Origin: Dichomitus squalens LYAD-421 SS1
Lineage: Eukaryota > Basidiomycota > Agaricomycetes > Polyporales > Polyporaceae
Assembly (NCBI RefSeq): GCF_000275845.1
Contig: NW_006766888.1
Coordinates: 133,169 to 197,168, forward strand
DNA: 64,000 bases
Direction of reading: 5' to 3'
Part shown: one piece after another, positions 38,124 through 49,900 of the stretch
Position numbering within the stretch: position 1 is the first letter of the stretch
How the letters are laid out: every line of letters begins with the position of its first letter
Translations under genes and position numbers: made by a program
Notes under the pieces: model-generated
The model's database searches: none
What the model saw: the letters and a program-made list of their open reading frames with translations, nothing else
What the model was told of the DNA's origin: nothing

Positions 38124-38642
38124 CTACGCACCACCTCTGGCACCAGCCATCGCCTCCGCCCACGCTGCCGATGTGATTACCCCATGTTCAACCAGCTTGC
38201 GAAGCAACACATCTATCCAATTCTGGCAGTTCCACTGGCCGTTGGGCGACGCTACCTCGACAGTCTGCGCGATGCGCTCGATCTGCTGCCGCTGCTGCAG
38301 GCTGAGGTTGCCGATGAAGAACTTCTGGGCCATTCTCGTAGCGTTCCCAGCAGTCTTGGTCTGCCCGCCCCAATAGACATAACGGGGGATCGGCTGGGGG
38401 TCACGCACGTCGTTGTGCGTCTGGATGTGGATCAAGCGAAACCCTTTGTTGCTGACTTCCCAGCCGAGACTCCAGTGCAGATCACGGTGCCTCTGAATGA
38501 GGCCCTCGATGGGCTGATAAACGAGGAGAACAACCGGGCGGGTGACGTCGGTGTCGGGACACAAGTGGTCATTGTTGAGCGGTCCTTCCTTGTTCCTCAG
38601 ACCATACTTACCCTGCTCAGGAATGTACTGAGTCGCCGGCAT
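38124..38642 (-). CDS. HW/NCQNW small protein, copy A (permuted papain-like candidate)
   Basis: 172 residues, single exon. The ATG at 38642 (MPATQYIPEQGKYGLRNKEG) is chosen because copy B starts at the equivalent codon. The key features are RDLHWSLGWEV (His56-Trp57), PRYVYWGGQTK, a helix LSLQQRQQIERIAQTVEV and NGQWNCQNWIDVLLRKLVEH (Cys139). His first and Cys later in an N-C-x-x-W context is the order found in LRAT-like and other circularly permuted NlpC/P60 enzymes. It also recalls a fungal domain of unknown function with a YHWALL and NCxxW pattern (DUF6914, from memory). Fold and catalysis are inferences. There is no signal peptide. A GTAAGT string inside the GKYG codons is a potential donor, but both copies keep the frame open through it. 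A TATA box lies 117 nt upstream. Confidence 0.75.
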   Translation of the reverse strand: MPATQYIPEQGKYGLRNKEGPLNNDHLCPDTDVTRPVVLLVYQPIEGLIQRHRDLHWSLGWEVSNKGFRLIHIQTHNDVRDPQPIPRYVYWGGQTKTAGNATRMAQKFFIGNLSLQQRQQIERIAQTVEVASPNGQWNCQNWIDVLLRKLVEHGVITSAAWAEAMAGARGGA

Positions 38643-38758
38643 CACTGGTGGTTCCGGCTGTACGAGGACAACCTCAATGTCAGCGAGTTGCAAATGGGAA
38701 GAGTATGAGCGGTCTTACTGGGTGTTGCACTGATGTACCGAGCGAGAAGGGTGAGGGC

Positions 38759-38765
38759 ATTTTAT
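38759..38765 (-). promoter_or_regulatory. TATA box of small gene copy A
   Basis: TATAAAA on the minus strand, 117 nt upstream of the ATG at 38642. A matching TATAAAA stands upstream of copy B, which supports it. Confidence 0.55.
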
Positions 38766-38825
38766 ACTGCCCGCCGTTGGGATTTGCGAAGCCTTGGCTT
38801 GCAAACCACGTAACGGACGCGGGGC

Positions 38826-39400
38826 AGAGTATGGCCCTTTGTCTTTACCGGGAGTTGTCCCAGCCGCAGGGGACAACCGCAGCGTGCTGCCATACGACAC
38901 CGTTCTCCCCGCACCAGACATCGCAACGCTACCTTGGCTGATGGACGCCGAGGGGCAAAGTGTGGGCAAAGGGAATATGAGCTAACCGGATGTATCAGCC
39001 CTGATGGCATGGGCAGGTACATCAAGGGAAAGCGTTTAATTACCGCTTCGGGGTTGTGGTTGAGCCAACGTTACCAGCCTGACAAGCGCTTGGCGGTAGT
39101 CAGCCGGCCAAATGAAGGAAGAGTATGGCCCTTTGTGTTTACCGCGAGTTGCCCCAGCCACAATGTGCCGCAAAACCAAAGTGTTCGCCCCGCCAGAAAT
39201 AGCAACGCTACCTTGGCTGATGACGACGCCGGGCGACAACTACGGGGCAAAATGTGAGCAAAGGAAGGGTAAGCGAGCCCCGTGTCTTGACCTTGATGGG
39301 CGGGTCCATCAAGACAGAGGATTCAATCACCGCTTCGGGGCTGAGAATGGGCCAACATTACGAACCTGACAAGCGCTTCGCCGTAACAAGCCAAAGGAAT
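38826..39400. repeat. 294-bp tandem repeat, two copies, in the intergenic region
   Basis: Copy 1 runs from about 38826 to 39119 and copy 2 from 39120 to about 39400. Landmarks recur at a spacing of about 290 nt: AGAGTATGGCCCTTTGT (38826 and 39120), GCAACGCTACCTTGGCTGATG, and CCTGACAAGCGCTT. A single third copy is at about 42688-42975 in unit B. Copies 1 and 3 are closer to each other in their right halves (AGGGAAAGCGTTTAATTACC) than either is to copy 2. No coding potential is seen. The repeats lie between the small gene of unit A and the APH gene of unit B, 2.0 kb apart. Confidence 0.8.
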
Positions 39401-40647
39401 CCTCGCAACTCCTCAAACCACGGATCTTAAGGCACTCGTCGTGGCTCCTGGTCCATTGTTCGAGGAGTTGTCCGTGGCGGCCCACTCCACCGGGAACGTC
39501 CATCAAGCTGTGCAATAATAGCACAGAGCACTGACCCCGTGGGTGACGAGGACGTTTCTGTCTGTATGTTCCATAGTGAGAGACATACTAGTGCGACAGT
39601 GTAGGCATTGTGAACTAGACTATACGGTAAACGATGTTGAACTTGAAGGCTTGCGTTGGACTCACGGACGAAGGTACTACTGTATAGCCGTGAGTAGGGG
39701 TAGTATTCCAATCTGGCACGGCAGGAAATCGGAGGTTTCAAGGGGGGAGAAGTCGATGAAGAGGGACGCACGGGATAAAAACTCTTCGTGGAAACGTCGC
39801 CTTGCGGGATAATAGTCTTGAAAAAATGGCAGGCGGTTACCTTCTGCATCCCCTTTGCGCTGAATTGTCTCCGTTAGGAAACACTCGAGTATTTGGGTAC
39901 CGGTAGGATGAGATGAACTCGAGGGCGGAAGTCGAGAGCACGCTGTTCAAGTGGACAGTGATACAGAAGGGTAGCTAATGGGTCGCGTGTCCCACCACAC
40001 CCAGACCAAGACCAAGACACAATTCGAGAGTGTGTTCACCGTATCGCAGCCTTGGATGAGACTGCCGTCCGCCCACACAGAGGTAATCACCCTGTGATTT
40101 TGCTCCAGCTCAGAATTTGGCACCAAGTCGAGATGGTTCGTCAGTTTGCTGGTGCGCGCGTTTGTAGGTAGACTCTACATGACCTGGAAATCACGCACAT
40201 CCGCCCTGCAGACATAATGTCGATGGTGGTAGGTGGTCGCGATCAACGCATAACTTACGAGCATCCTTGTCCGACGACGTTGATCGCCGTATGAGCACAG
40301 TGTGAGGCTTGAAGCCATGATAGAAGTAGAATGCAATGTTAGGGAGATTCCAGAAGAGTGGCATACGAGTATTGTCAGTTATCAACAAAACTGCTATTGG
40401 CCTATGGTCTTGATTGCCAAAACCGCAGTGAACATGTAGGCGCCCTCCTCAGCGATTGCATGCCGTCAGGCTTCAGCCACGTGGCATCAGAGCTCCAACG
40501 CTCGAGCGCTCAAGTTCGTTTGAGTTCGAGCTCTCCCGTTGACTTTTTTGGGAGCGGCTTACACACTGAATATCGAGGCTGTCTAAGAATCCGAAGATCT
40601 AGCACGCCACTCCCTCCCCTTACTCTTGACATACCGCCACATTCTTG

Positions 40648-41637
40648 ATGTCTGAGACCATATCTAAGGACAACACTACCGGGTCGTGAGCATTCCGATC
40701 GATGATGTTTCCCGCAGAGCCACTAACCACCGTACTACACAGCTCCGACGAGATTGCCTGCCAGTTCCCTGATGAAATCTTCAAACCCTCGAGAGACGCG
40801 ATAGATGGTGTGCTTCGATTGCTCGGCAAAACGCTGAAACCACTCGGCGAAGAGCTGTGGTCCAGGAATACATTCTACGACCTTGGCGATGGTCGAATGG
40901 CAAAGGTCGGGCCGACAGTCAAGATCTACGAAGCTCGCGCTATGCATTTTGTCCGCTCTTATACTAGCATTCCCGTCCCAGACCTCTATATGGTCTTCGA
41001 ACATGACGATCAGACATATATCGTCATGGAGCTCGTCGACGGCATCTCCCTACGCGACGCCACCCATACTACTAACGCCGATGGATCTCCCAACTACGGC
41101 TTGGGCCCTGGCTTGATTGCTGATGACGAAGTTACTACCATCATCGAAGACTTGAAGAACATTGTCGAAGAGCTACGGGAGCTTGGTCGCCGCTTTCCTC
41201 CAAAGAACCCGTGGTTCGGCGCGTGGCCAGAGGGTCCCCTCAGCAATTGCTACACTTGGGAAGCAGTTCCTGCGGCGCCATTCAAGAACATCGACGAGTT
41301 CCACGCGTACTTTCTGGAACGCTTACGGCCTAGATGTCCAGACCCCTCGACATACGAGGCCTTGGAGCAAATCAGACGCGAAGCACAAGACCATGCGCCA
41401 GTTCTGACGCATGGTGATCTCGCTCCTCGGAACATCCTCGTGAAAGGTGGGAGAGTTGTTAGCGTCGTGGACTGGGAAACATTTGGCTGGTATCCGGACT
41501 TCTGGGAGAGGATGACGATCGAGAACGAAGACTTAGGGAGCCGAATACGTCAGGCAGTTACTACGGTGTTCGGCGAGAAGCCTTCCGCAGCGCAGGTGTA
41601 TTTGTATGTCGACGCTTGCTTGGGCTTACCGTGGTAG
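40648..41637 (+). CDS. APH-type phosphotransferase, copy B
   Basis: Two exons (40648-40685 and 40743-41637) encode 310 residues. The intron is at the same position as in copy A, but its donor is GTGAGC rather than GTATGT and exon 1 is one codon longer (MSETISKDNTTGS). The kinase-like motifs are all retained: MAKVGPTVKIYEARAMHFV, TYIVMELVDGISL, THGDLAPRNILV and VVDWETFGWYPDFWE. Differences from copy A are mostly conservative and spread over the protein, so both copies appear to be under purifying selection. The gene is divergent from small gene A and convergent with small gene B, 338 nt away. The phosphoacceptor is unknown. Confidence 0.85.
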
Positions 41638-41975
41638 CACCGGTGAGTACCGACCACCCATGTTATTAGAGATATAGCATTGCTGACAACCGTGCATACC
41701 AGATACGAAGTGAGTAGAAAATGAAGGAGAAGGAGAAATGACAATGGAGATGTGGGAGGCTTCGTTCTGACTCGTGTTATACAGTTACTGTAGAAATCGT
41801 AGCTGATAGCGGAAGGTGGTAGATGACAGCAAGAGAGGCTGGTGAGAGCACAACGGGCGATAGTGAAGATGCGTGACAGCGAACTCTTCACAAGGGATCA
41901 TTACTCAGTTTTGAGAATTTCGTGAAAGGCTTAAAATCTTGCGAGTCAGCATGTCACAGTGAGAACTCGACGTAA

Positions 41976-42497
41976 TCACCACGTACCATTCCTCGCACTA
42001 GCCATCGCCTGCGCCCACTCCGCCGATGTGATCACGCCATGTTCTACCAGCTTGCGAAGCAACACATCGGTCCAGTTCTGGCAGTTCCATCTGCCATTAG
42101 GGTAAGCCACCGGCACCGTCTCGGCAAGGCGCTCAATGTTCTGACGCTGCGGGAGGGTCAGCTCTCCGAGCAGGAACTTCTTGGCTCTCTGTGTTGCAGC
42201 CCCTACAGACTTGGTCTGCGCGCCCCAGTAGACGTACCGCGGGTTGGGTGGAGGATCGCGCGGGTCGTTGTGAATCTGGATGTGGACGAAGCGGAACCCG
42301 CGGTTGCTGACTTCCCAGCCGAGACTCCAGTGCAGATCACGATGTGTTTGGGTTTTGGTCCCTACGGGTGGGTAGACGAGGAGGAAGACTGGGCGCGTGA
42401 CATCGTTGTCAGGATAGAGGTGGTCGCTGTTGAGCGGTCCTTCCTTGTTCCTCAGGCCATACTTACCCTGCTCAGGAATGTACTGAGTCGACGACAT
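41976..42497 (-). CDS. HW/NCQNW small protein, copy B (permuted papain-like candidate)
   Basis: 173 residues from the ATG at 42497 (MSSTQYIPEQGKYGLRNKEG). All proposed key residues of copy A are kept at the same numbers: His56-Trp57 in RDLHWSLGWEV and Cys139 in NGRWNCQNWTDVLLRKLVEH. The variable parts are residues 42-52 and the extreme C-terminus (ASARNGTW). It pairs convergently with APH copy B. Same uncertainty about fold and activity as copy A. Confidence 0.75.
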   Translation of the reverse strand: MSSTQYIPEQGKYGLRNKEGPLNSDHLYPDNDVTRPVFLLVYPPVGTKTQTHRDLHWSLGWEVSNRGFRFVHIQIHNDPRDPPPNPRYVYWGAQTKSVGAATQRAKKFLLGELTLPQRQNIERLAETVPVAYPNGRWNCQNWTDVLLRKLVEHGVITSAEWAQAMASARNGTW

Positions 42498-42626
42498 GTT
42501 GGTGGTTACGGCTGTCGGAAAGATCCTTCTAGTCAGCGAATTGCAGATGAGGAGCGCATGAGCAGTCTCACTGAGGGTTATTGTGGATGCAAAAGTGTGC
42601 GTTGTGATGGTGCACCGAGTGAGAAT

Positions 42627-42646
42627 GGGGGGGGGGGGCTTTTATA
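42627..42646 (-). promoter_or_regulatory. TATA box with adjacent C12 tract, small gene copy B
   Basis: On the minus strand TATAAAA (42640-42646) is followed at once by a run of twelve C (42627-42638). The start codon is 143 nt downstream of the TATA. Copy A has the TATA box but not the C run. Confidence 0.55.
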
Positions 42647-42687
42647 CGGTGTAAGCCTTGACTGGAGCCTACGTCACGGATACAAGG

Positions 42688-42975
42688 AAGATTATGGATG
42701 ATTGTCTTTGCCAGTGCCCCAGCCTCAACGTGCCCCCAATCCAAGGTGTTCGCCACGCCAGACATAGCAACGCTACCTTGGCTGATGACGACGCCGAGCG
42801 ACAATGGGGCAAAGTGTGGGCAAAGGGAATATGAGCTAACCGCGTGTATCAGCCCTGATGGCATGGGCAGGTGCATCAAGGGAAAGCGTTTAATTACCGC
42901 TTCGGGGTTGTGGTTGAGCCAACGTTACCAGCCTGACAAGCGCTTGGCGGTAGTCAACGGGCCAAAGGGATGCTC
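42688..42975. repeat. Third copy of the 294-bp repeat
   Basis: Single copy in unit B, containing GCAACGCTACCTTGGCTGATG, CAGCCCTGATGGCATGGGCA and CCTGACAAGCGCTTGGCGGT. It is followed by the same flank (GGTCCATTGTTCGAGGAGTT) that follows copy 2 in unit A. Confidence 0.75.
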
Positions 42976-43523
42976 GTGATGCCTCAACGCGCCGATCTAT
43001 CTCACGGCACTCGTCGTGACGCCTGGTCCATTGTTCGAGGAGTTGGCCGTGGTGGCCCATTCCAACGGGATTGTCCGGTCAGCTGTGGAAGGATAGACCT
43101 CGTGGGGGGTCAGGACGTTTTCTGTATGTAGGGTAAGAGACATACCAGTGGTTCAACGATAGCGATGACGTCCAGGTCTAGAGAGCTCGGATTCATACCT
43201 TCGCGTGCTTACCCCTCCCCCTGCTACTTCGTCCTCCAAGGACCACAAAGACCGCCCCTGCATCACAAACCACGGTATGTGGCCACTGTTTCCGCTGCAC
43301 CCCCAATTACCAGCAAAAACAAGCGCGACGTTCAGGATGGAAGACGCCACACCCATCAGCGCAGAAGGCTCGCCGCCCCCCACACGCTTCACTACCCGTC
43401 GACACTTTCAGGTTCGTTCGCATAGTTGAAGTGGTTGGATTCCCGAGATCTAGAGAGAAGCCCGTGCAAACAGAAGGCTACTTTACACATCAACAACCAC
43501 AGCCGCCGACTCGAACGCGCAGC

Positions 43524-43948
43524 TCACTTCTGCAGCGGCGGGGTGTCCGCGAAGAGGTACTGCATGCGGTCCGTCGGGTAGCGATCACCATGCGTCGCAT
43601 CCATCGCCTGCGCAATCCGCCGCACCTCCTGCACGTCCTCCGGGCTCAGCTTGACGTCCAATGCCCCAAGGTTCTCCTTCAGGTTCTGTACCCGAGCCGC
43701 ACCAAAGTCGTCAGTACCTGCCACGCGACCGTCTGCCTCGGAGCACGCACGGGAATGTTCGTGGTCCGAGGGATGGGGACAATGTCCTCTCCCTGCGCGA
43801 GCAGCCACGCGAGCGAGACCTGGCCCGCAGTGGCGCGGCGCTTCCTCGCGAGCGCAGCGAGGCCGTCTGCGAGCTTCACGATGTTCGGAAAGTTGTCCGG
43901 CTGATACGTCCGCCGATAGTCATCCGCAGGGAGGCCGTCGAACGTCCT
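43524..43948 (-). pseudogene. 5'-truncated aldo/keto reductase relic
   Basis: Only the C-terminal third of an aldo/keto reductase is present. It begins RTFDGLPADDYRRTYQPDNF and continues GQVSLAWLLAQGEDIVPIPR. After a 65-nt intron (43686-43750, donor GTGCGT) it ends NLKENLGALDVKLSPEDVQE...ADTPPLQK at 43524. The catalytic Asp/Tyr/Lys/His of the family lie in the missing N-terminal two thirds. The plus-strand coordinates above 43948 hold no matching sequence, so the piece cannot encode an active enzyme. A splice acceptor (ATCAG) still precedes the first exon, which suggests it derived from a spliced gene. Confidence 0.7.
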
Positions 43949-43960
43949 CTGATACACGCA

Positions 43961-44837
43961 CACGCACACGGTCAGCAAGTCCTCGATGGGGGCAGAGAGC
44001 GGATGTGCGCACGTATTTGCCGGCCGTTGAGCCGCGCAATGGTCATTGATAAAGGCGTGGCTCACCCCAGTGCGGGCAGAACAGTCGCGATCAGGTCCCA
44101 CGACGCGCCCCCATCGCGGTCATGTGCAGCGCGATGATGTCTTCCAGCCATCCATGCGCGTCCGCTTCAGCTAGTGCTCTAGGTCTGGGCATCGTAGGTC
44201 TACCCCAGGCGTCCCATTCCAGCTGCAGACGCTGTCCAAACCAGATCTCGACTGAGTATATCCCGGTGGACTTTGACTGAACCGTTACGGATTCCCGATC
44301 GGCATTCTTCTCTGAGCGCTCCTCCCGTACCAGCCCGCTCCCGTAGGTACCGTTTCATGTACACAGGTCGCGTCTGTAACACGGCTCCGTGCTTTGCGTC
44401 CTGCCGTTCTAGGTAGACGACGGACATACCAAGTATATGGTTATGGCCGCCACAAGTACGGACTATGTATATGATAGCCTCAACGAACCTACGTCGTGTT
44501 CCATTATCAGTACACAGTCAACGCATCACGACAACATACTTACAGAATCAAACGCGGGCTGCATGTTGATGTGTCCTGCCCGAGACTTGTCCTATACGAA
44601 GACAGGAGAGTCTCGTACGGGTGTGCATACCTACGCCGTGCCGTACTACCGCACATACGTATGCGCTTGCTGTTGTGCTCGTTGCGACCCTGCCGTCGAG
44701 CCGCGCAAGCTAACGAACGCACCGCCACCACCTCCGCGCTAAGGCACACCTCCGATCGCGTGCTGAACATGTACGACATACATAACCGCACTCGACAAGG
44801 CGTCGATTAAACTTCTCCCACCGTAACAACAACCGCC
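43961..44837. other. Intergenic region without a recognised gene
   Basis: About 880 nt between the reductase relic and the oxidoreductase gene. Short open frames only. The last 50 nt include the ACAACAACCGCCATG start context of the next gene. Confidence 0.4.
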
Positions 44838-45727
44838 ATGCGCCTCATCATCACCGGAGTCACTGGAGTCGGTACGTCTACTCGCCCCGTCCTCGCTCGC
44901 AGAGAACTCACCCGAGCACGAACGCACACCCAGCGGGCCTCGCGATCTACCGCGCAGCCCTCAACGACCCCGCCGTCGAGCGCGTCACCCTCCTCACCCG
45001 GCGCGCCGTCCCCGCATGGGCAGAGCTCCCCGCAAACGCGACCGAAAAGACGGACGTGATCGTGCACACCGACTTCAAGAGGTACGCGCCCGAGCTCGCG
45101 CAGCGCCTCGCGGAGCACGACGCGCTCGTGTGGGCGCTGGGCAAGAGCTCCGTCGGGATGAGCGAGGAGGCGTACACGGAGCTCACATACACGTACACCA
45201 TCGAGGCCGCGAAGGCGCTGAAGGCGGCGGGCGCGGGCAGTCTGGAGCAGCCGTTCCGGTTCGTGTTCATCAGCGGGGAGCTCGCGGACCCGGAGGGGAA
45301 GTCGCGGCAGATGTGGGCGAGGGTGAAGGTGCGTGCGTGGTCGGCTGTAGAGAACGGGCTGAATGGAGGCTCACCACGATTCTCCTCGCAGGGCCGCGTC
45401 GAGCGCGAGCTGCCGGAACTGTTCGAAGGCACGAATATCAAACCGCACGTCTTCCGCCCGGCCTACTTCTTCCCGTCCAAAGACTACCCGCAAGACCGGT
45501 TGCACCAGCGCAGCGCGATCGAGCGCCTCATCGACAAAGTCCAGACGCCCCTGATCTCGACGCTCCTGCCAGCGTACTATACGCCGAATCATGAGCTTGC
45601 ACGGTTCGCGGTAGAGCTCGCGAAGGGGCGGTGGCCGGACCAAGTTCTGTACAGGAACGCGGAGATGAGGAAGCTATGCAGTCAAGGAGTTGCCGCCGCT
45701 TGGCGCCCAAAATGCCAGCGCCCGTGA
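44838..45727 (+). CDS. NAD(P)-binding Rossmann oxidoreductase (epimerase-like)
   Basis: Three exons (44838-44871, 44934-45328, 45392-45727) encode 254 residues. The nucleotide-binding fingerprint is split by intron 1: MRLIITGVTGV joins AGLAIYRAAL, giving TGxTGxxG. Next come RVTLLTRRAVP (strand 2 with basic end), ALVWALGKS, a FRFVFISGELADP strand and VERELPELFEG...PHVFRPAYFFP. This is the layout of short atypical SDR proteins such as the HTATIP2-like and nucleoside-diphosphate-sugar epimerase-like group. No YxxxK is clear, so catalysis is uncertain. The C-terminus (SQGVAAAWRPKCQRP) is unlike the rest and may reflect drift at the 3' end. The substrate is unknown. Confidence 0.8.
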
Positions 45728-45864
45728 AGAGCTGTGAACACGTGGATTCCTTCAATCAACTGTACAGGCGTCGCTATGACTATGAACGACATTCGTCTGA
45801 ATCAAACGGTGGACCCAATGCAGTCTTCTGTGTGATTGTGACAAAAGCTGGAAACCCCTATGCA

Positions 45865-45937
45865 TTCCCATTAGCCGACTCGAACGACTGACCTCGTCAT
45901 TACTAGTGACGCGCTCTACCAACTGAGCTAAACGGGA
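45865..45937 (-). tRNA. tRNA-Thr(AGU)
   Basis: A 73-nt intronless cloverleaf. The 7-bp acceptor stem is TCCCGTT with AATGGGA (one G-T pair), the D arm is GCTC...GAGC, and the anticodon stem is CGTCA/TGACG with loop CTAGTAA. The anticodon AGT reads ACU threonine codons. The T arm is AGTCG-TTCGAGT-CGGCT, and the discriminator base is A. An oligo-T terminator (TTTT) lies about 20 nt downstream on the minus strand. The tRNA sits in the short gap between the oxidoreductase and MED22. Confidence 0.92.
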
Positions 45938-46031
45938 GTCGTCAAACGTGTCTGTAGCTCCATGTCAGGTTGCAGCGTCTAACTCTACGTAACCCAAGTC
46001 AACGCTCTGCAAGCCCACTCTACGAACCGCC

Positions 46032-46903
46032 ATGTCGGACATACCCCAGACAGACGTCTCTCGTCCCTCTGCGCTCCCCACCGCCAAGCTCCTGCAACGC
46101 CCCTCGCAGCCTACGATTGACCAGAACTCAAGCGAGTACCTCGACGCGATCGAAGAGGAGTGGAACAAGCGCGTCGACGTCGAGATCGAGACCCTTGTCG
46201 ACGGTATGGCGGACATCGTCAGCCTCGCTTCGGTGCGTGCTCTTTTTCATCCAGCGAACCCTTGCTCTCACCGTGGCTGAATGGAATGCGTTGCTGCGCT
46301 GGGCGTGGGGTGCGTGGGGGTGCGGTGGGGTAGATTGGCGACAAGGACAAGTTCCGCATCGCGCAGGAGGCGTTTCAGGCGCAGTGCCGCGCGGAGTCCA
46401 TGGTGCGTCCGTCCGTCCCGGCTGCGTGACCATATCTTCTCATCTTACACTCCCTGCTGTCGTCTGACGCGCCCTGAACGCCTTACATTGCGTCTTACGT
46501 CCGACGTCTCGTTCCTGGCATCTCGCGCCTCACGGCTTCCAATCCAATCGTTGCCACCCACGCGCACTCCGTCTCGCACACGCGTTCCAAACCGCGTCCG
46601 ACCACGCTCCATGGCTTGCACCAATGTCCTGTGACATGTCCTAACGCGCTACGCTACTTCCCCACCTCCAACCCACCACGGCAGATCCGCGCGGCGAACT
46701 CGCTCATGTCGACGATCCATTCCATGAAGCTCCTCCTCCTCCTGTCCGACGAGGCCCAGATCGCCAAGCGCCGCGACGCCGAGCTGCGCAGCGTGCAGGC
46801 GGACAAGACGGACGCGCAGCGGAAGGTCGCAGCCCTGCTCGACGAGCTGCTGCTCTCGCGCACGCGCGAGGGCCCGCGCGACCGGCGCATGGACACCAGT
46901 TGA
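46032..46903 (+). CDS. MED22: Mediator complex subunit 22
   Basis: placeholder. Confidence 0.
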
Positions 46904-49900
46904 ACTCCGTGCGTGTGCGCGCGGGATCAACCGACCAAGACGACGGTGGCTGGATATATGTGGATGTGGGAGACGTGGGCGTCGCTTCCTGCGCGGCTGC
47001 GAGACGTGCGTGCGCGCCCGGCCCTACGCTCTCGTCTCGACCTGGCCGAGCCCGGCCTCCTAGGCGCTGTCGGGACAAGCTTGTCCCGTGGTCTACGTCT
47101 GTTGCCCGCCTTCTGGTGGCCGTGCGTGGACACCGGACTGGGTGGCTTGGCGGTTGTTCGCAGCTCAGATTCGCGATTCCTCTGGTCTATGGGTTGCCTG
47201 TATCATAGGTGCAACATTGCTGCATCATAGCTTCTTGTGTGTCGTCGACGAACTTGGTGAGTCGGTGGATTCGAAAATGAGGAGGGATGCCGGAGATGTA
47301 GGAGTTCGACGCTCACGATGATGCTAAGCGCATAGTCGTAGATGTCCGCCTAAGGCAGCTCTTCAACATCGTCTCCGGTACCATTTTCGGTATCATCTTC
47401 ATGAGACAACTGCTGGATCCGCGATGACTCGATGGGACCGTCCGCAGTCCCCGAGTGATAGGGCTGAAACGCGATCTCGGATACCTTGGAGAGCGACCGA
47501 GATGAGTCTTCCACCCTGCGCTTGACCTTCTGCAAATTGATGAGGAACCTCGACGTGAGGATGGCGGTCAACCTATGCATAGTGAGCAGCTACAGCCATG
47601 ATGTTGCATGAAAGTGTGGACGTACGGCTCCTCGAAGACACTAATGAGGTTCGATGGCTCAAGTGCGTCATTTCCTGCGACCTGACTGGACTCGGACGAG
47701 TCCGATGGTACTGTGACGGTGTACTCACTGAGGATATGGTGAACGCGACGTTGAGACCATTGAGTATCAGTAACGTTCTGTGATTTGGACGGTGATGAGA
47801 TTGTCGAAAAGCCCGACATGGTCGCAGTGACCTACGAAAAGTATATTGTTCCTGTCACAAACACATGCCTAAGCGATACTTAAGGATATTGAGCCCTGGT
47901 CATACAGTGCACCATCGCGAAGAAGCGTGAAGGAAAAGGTCGGCTTATTATGACCCCCGGACATGCGATTACGGTGGGCTATCCGGATGGTTTCGTGGGT
48001 CCGGTACCACGTGATGTAGAGGCGAACCAGATCGGCAAGGATGAGAGAGAACCGCGACGCCAGCGTCACCAGAATGGTCCGAGGTCAACGTGCGTCCAGT
48101 GCGAAAGTGAAGAATAAACTTGCACCTGTCATTGAATATCAGAGAGGGCGTCACAGGAGTCGGTCAGAAGCTGATGTAAACGAAGCCTCTCACTTCATGA
48201 CCATTGTCGCTGACAGCTCCGGGACCGGTACGAAGCCCCTTCCTGGAACATTTGAGAAAGACGTCCAGAGCAATTTGAGCTTGTGCGGACTCTCCGTTAG
48301 ATGGTCTCCAAGGGTATATGTGCGAACTGGTACGCACAAGCAGGCTGATAAACAGTGGTACCGACGAAAGCGCGAAGACTACTGCCGCAATGTACACTGG
48401 GTATGAATCGGCGCACATGGCGTAGGACTTGAGGGTCGAGAATGCTATTACGAAAGGGCACCGTCAATGCCGTGAGGATATATGGGAACATATGCTCACG
48501 TACCAGCCCAAGGAAAATACTGTAAGGCACGCATCACAGACGTGACAACATAAATCGCGAGGCCACTAGAGGAGGGTCAGATACACGTTCCTCGTTCCAG
48601 CTTGTCTGGAACATCCAACCTCTATTGATTTGCTGAGCATGTGTTGAATATATGGCAGTGTGAAACGTACCTGGAATGATGAAGGAGACGGGATGCAGCC
48701 CAAGATCTGAACAGCGAAAGTGAGATATCGGCTGAGCAAGAACTGGCAGGACCAAGGGCCCCGTGACGCGGCGTGCCGTACAGAATTACCTCACCTCGCT
48801 ATCGAGAGTACTGACGTAGTCGTACATGAACAGCGCAATGGTGTGGAGAAAACATGTATCAGTTGACCATCATCTGATCTACGCTGCAATGGACGTACTT
48901 GACCCAGCAACTGCGCAATAAAGAGTGAAGGTGGTTGCACTGATCCCACGTGTCAGCAAGCTTGAGCGAAACGAAAATATAAGCTATAACATACTGGTGT
49001 TCAGCGACAATTGTGGCAGCCTGTGCCTCCGAAGAACCCAACATACCCAGGGGGAAGAGATTCGAAGCGATGTGGGCGTTCGCAGAACAGCTGCTAGGTT
49101 CTATGAGGTCTACCTTATTTAGGGAAAGGAATGGCCAGTGCCCGCCAAGGAGCTCTTCGTACTCGGGTGCCAGACAGACAGATACACCGCATATGTAGAT
49201 TAGCCATTCGGTCACACGGTGAGTGGGCTAACGACATTAGCGTTGATTGTCCTGAGACAGATTGCAACGTATCAAGCCCTAGGCCCGAACAGCACGGCGT
49301 CCGAATACTGACAGATGGCGTCTCCATGTTAGCCCTTACTGTGTGACGTTTCCGCCGGAGGAAGAGAACCTGGAGCGCGTCCACATTGCACCGTTAGTAT
49401 CCGACGTAAAAGCGGCTGCCTTCCGAGAATCAAAGGCTCGACAGCATCACAGACAAGGGTTCAGTTGCTTGGTTCCTCTCATTAGCCGAGTCCCTAGGCA
49501 CCTAAGTTGGAGAGTGAGCTGCACCAAGTATTTGGACGTAGGCCATCTTGCACTCCTGACTGAGTAGACCGACTAGGCTGCAGAATTTGGCCTCATCTAT
49601 TAATGAAACGAGATGGCGAGTCCAATCGGCTGTCATGGGGCCGTTCAACCGCACAGAGTAGATTGACACATACCCTTGTTCGGCTTCGCTTCAAGTTGAA
49701 GGTTCCGGTAATGTTGCGAGGCGTGATTGATGGCTTGACACCTGTGTTACCAGCAGTACATGTGCCTAGTGCTGCAGGGAGCCTCGCAAGTAGATTTTGA
49801 AAATCTGACTTCAGTGGGCAGTGCGTGACGTGCCGCAACTGGACGCTCAGTGCGACGGGATCTGGACGGCGCGTCTCTTGCAAATTGTTCCCACGTGACC

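Larger units (their letters stand above)
35862..39600. repeat. Segmental duplication, unit A
   Basis: Unit A extends from shared sequence beginning GAGATGAACTCGA near 35862 to the shared string GAGAGACATACT near 39597. It contains the APH-type gene at 36779 and the small gene at 38124. The corresponding unit B lies at about 39909-43153. Similarity includes both genes, their introns, the non-coding 5' region (for example GGTCGCGTGTCCC near 35937 and 39983) and the 3' tail (GGTCCATTGTTCGAGGAGTT near 39449 and 43023). Unit A is longer because it has two copies of the 294-bp repeat where unit B has one. Confidence 0.8.
39909..43153. repeat. Segmental duplication, unit B
   Basis: This is the head-to-tail copy of unit A, carrying the APH gene at 40648 and the small gene at 41976. 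It starts at GAGATGAACTCGA near 39909 and ends at GAGACATACC near 43150. Long exact peptide matches between the units (for example YIVMELVDGISLRDATHT and RNKEGPLN) show that the duplication is fairly recent. The non-coding parts have diverged more. Confidence 0.8.
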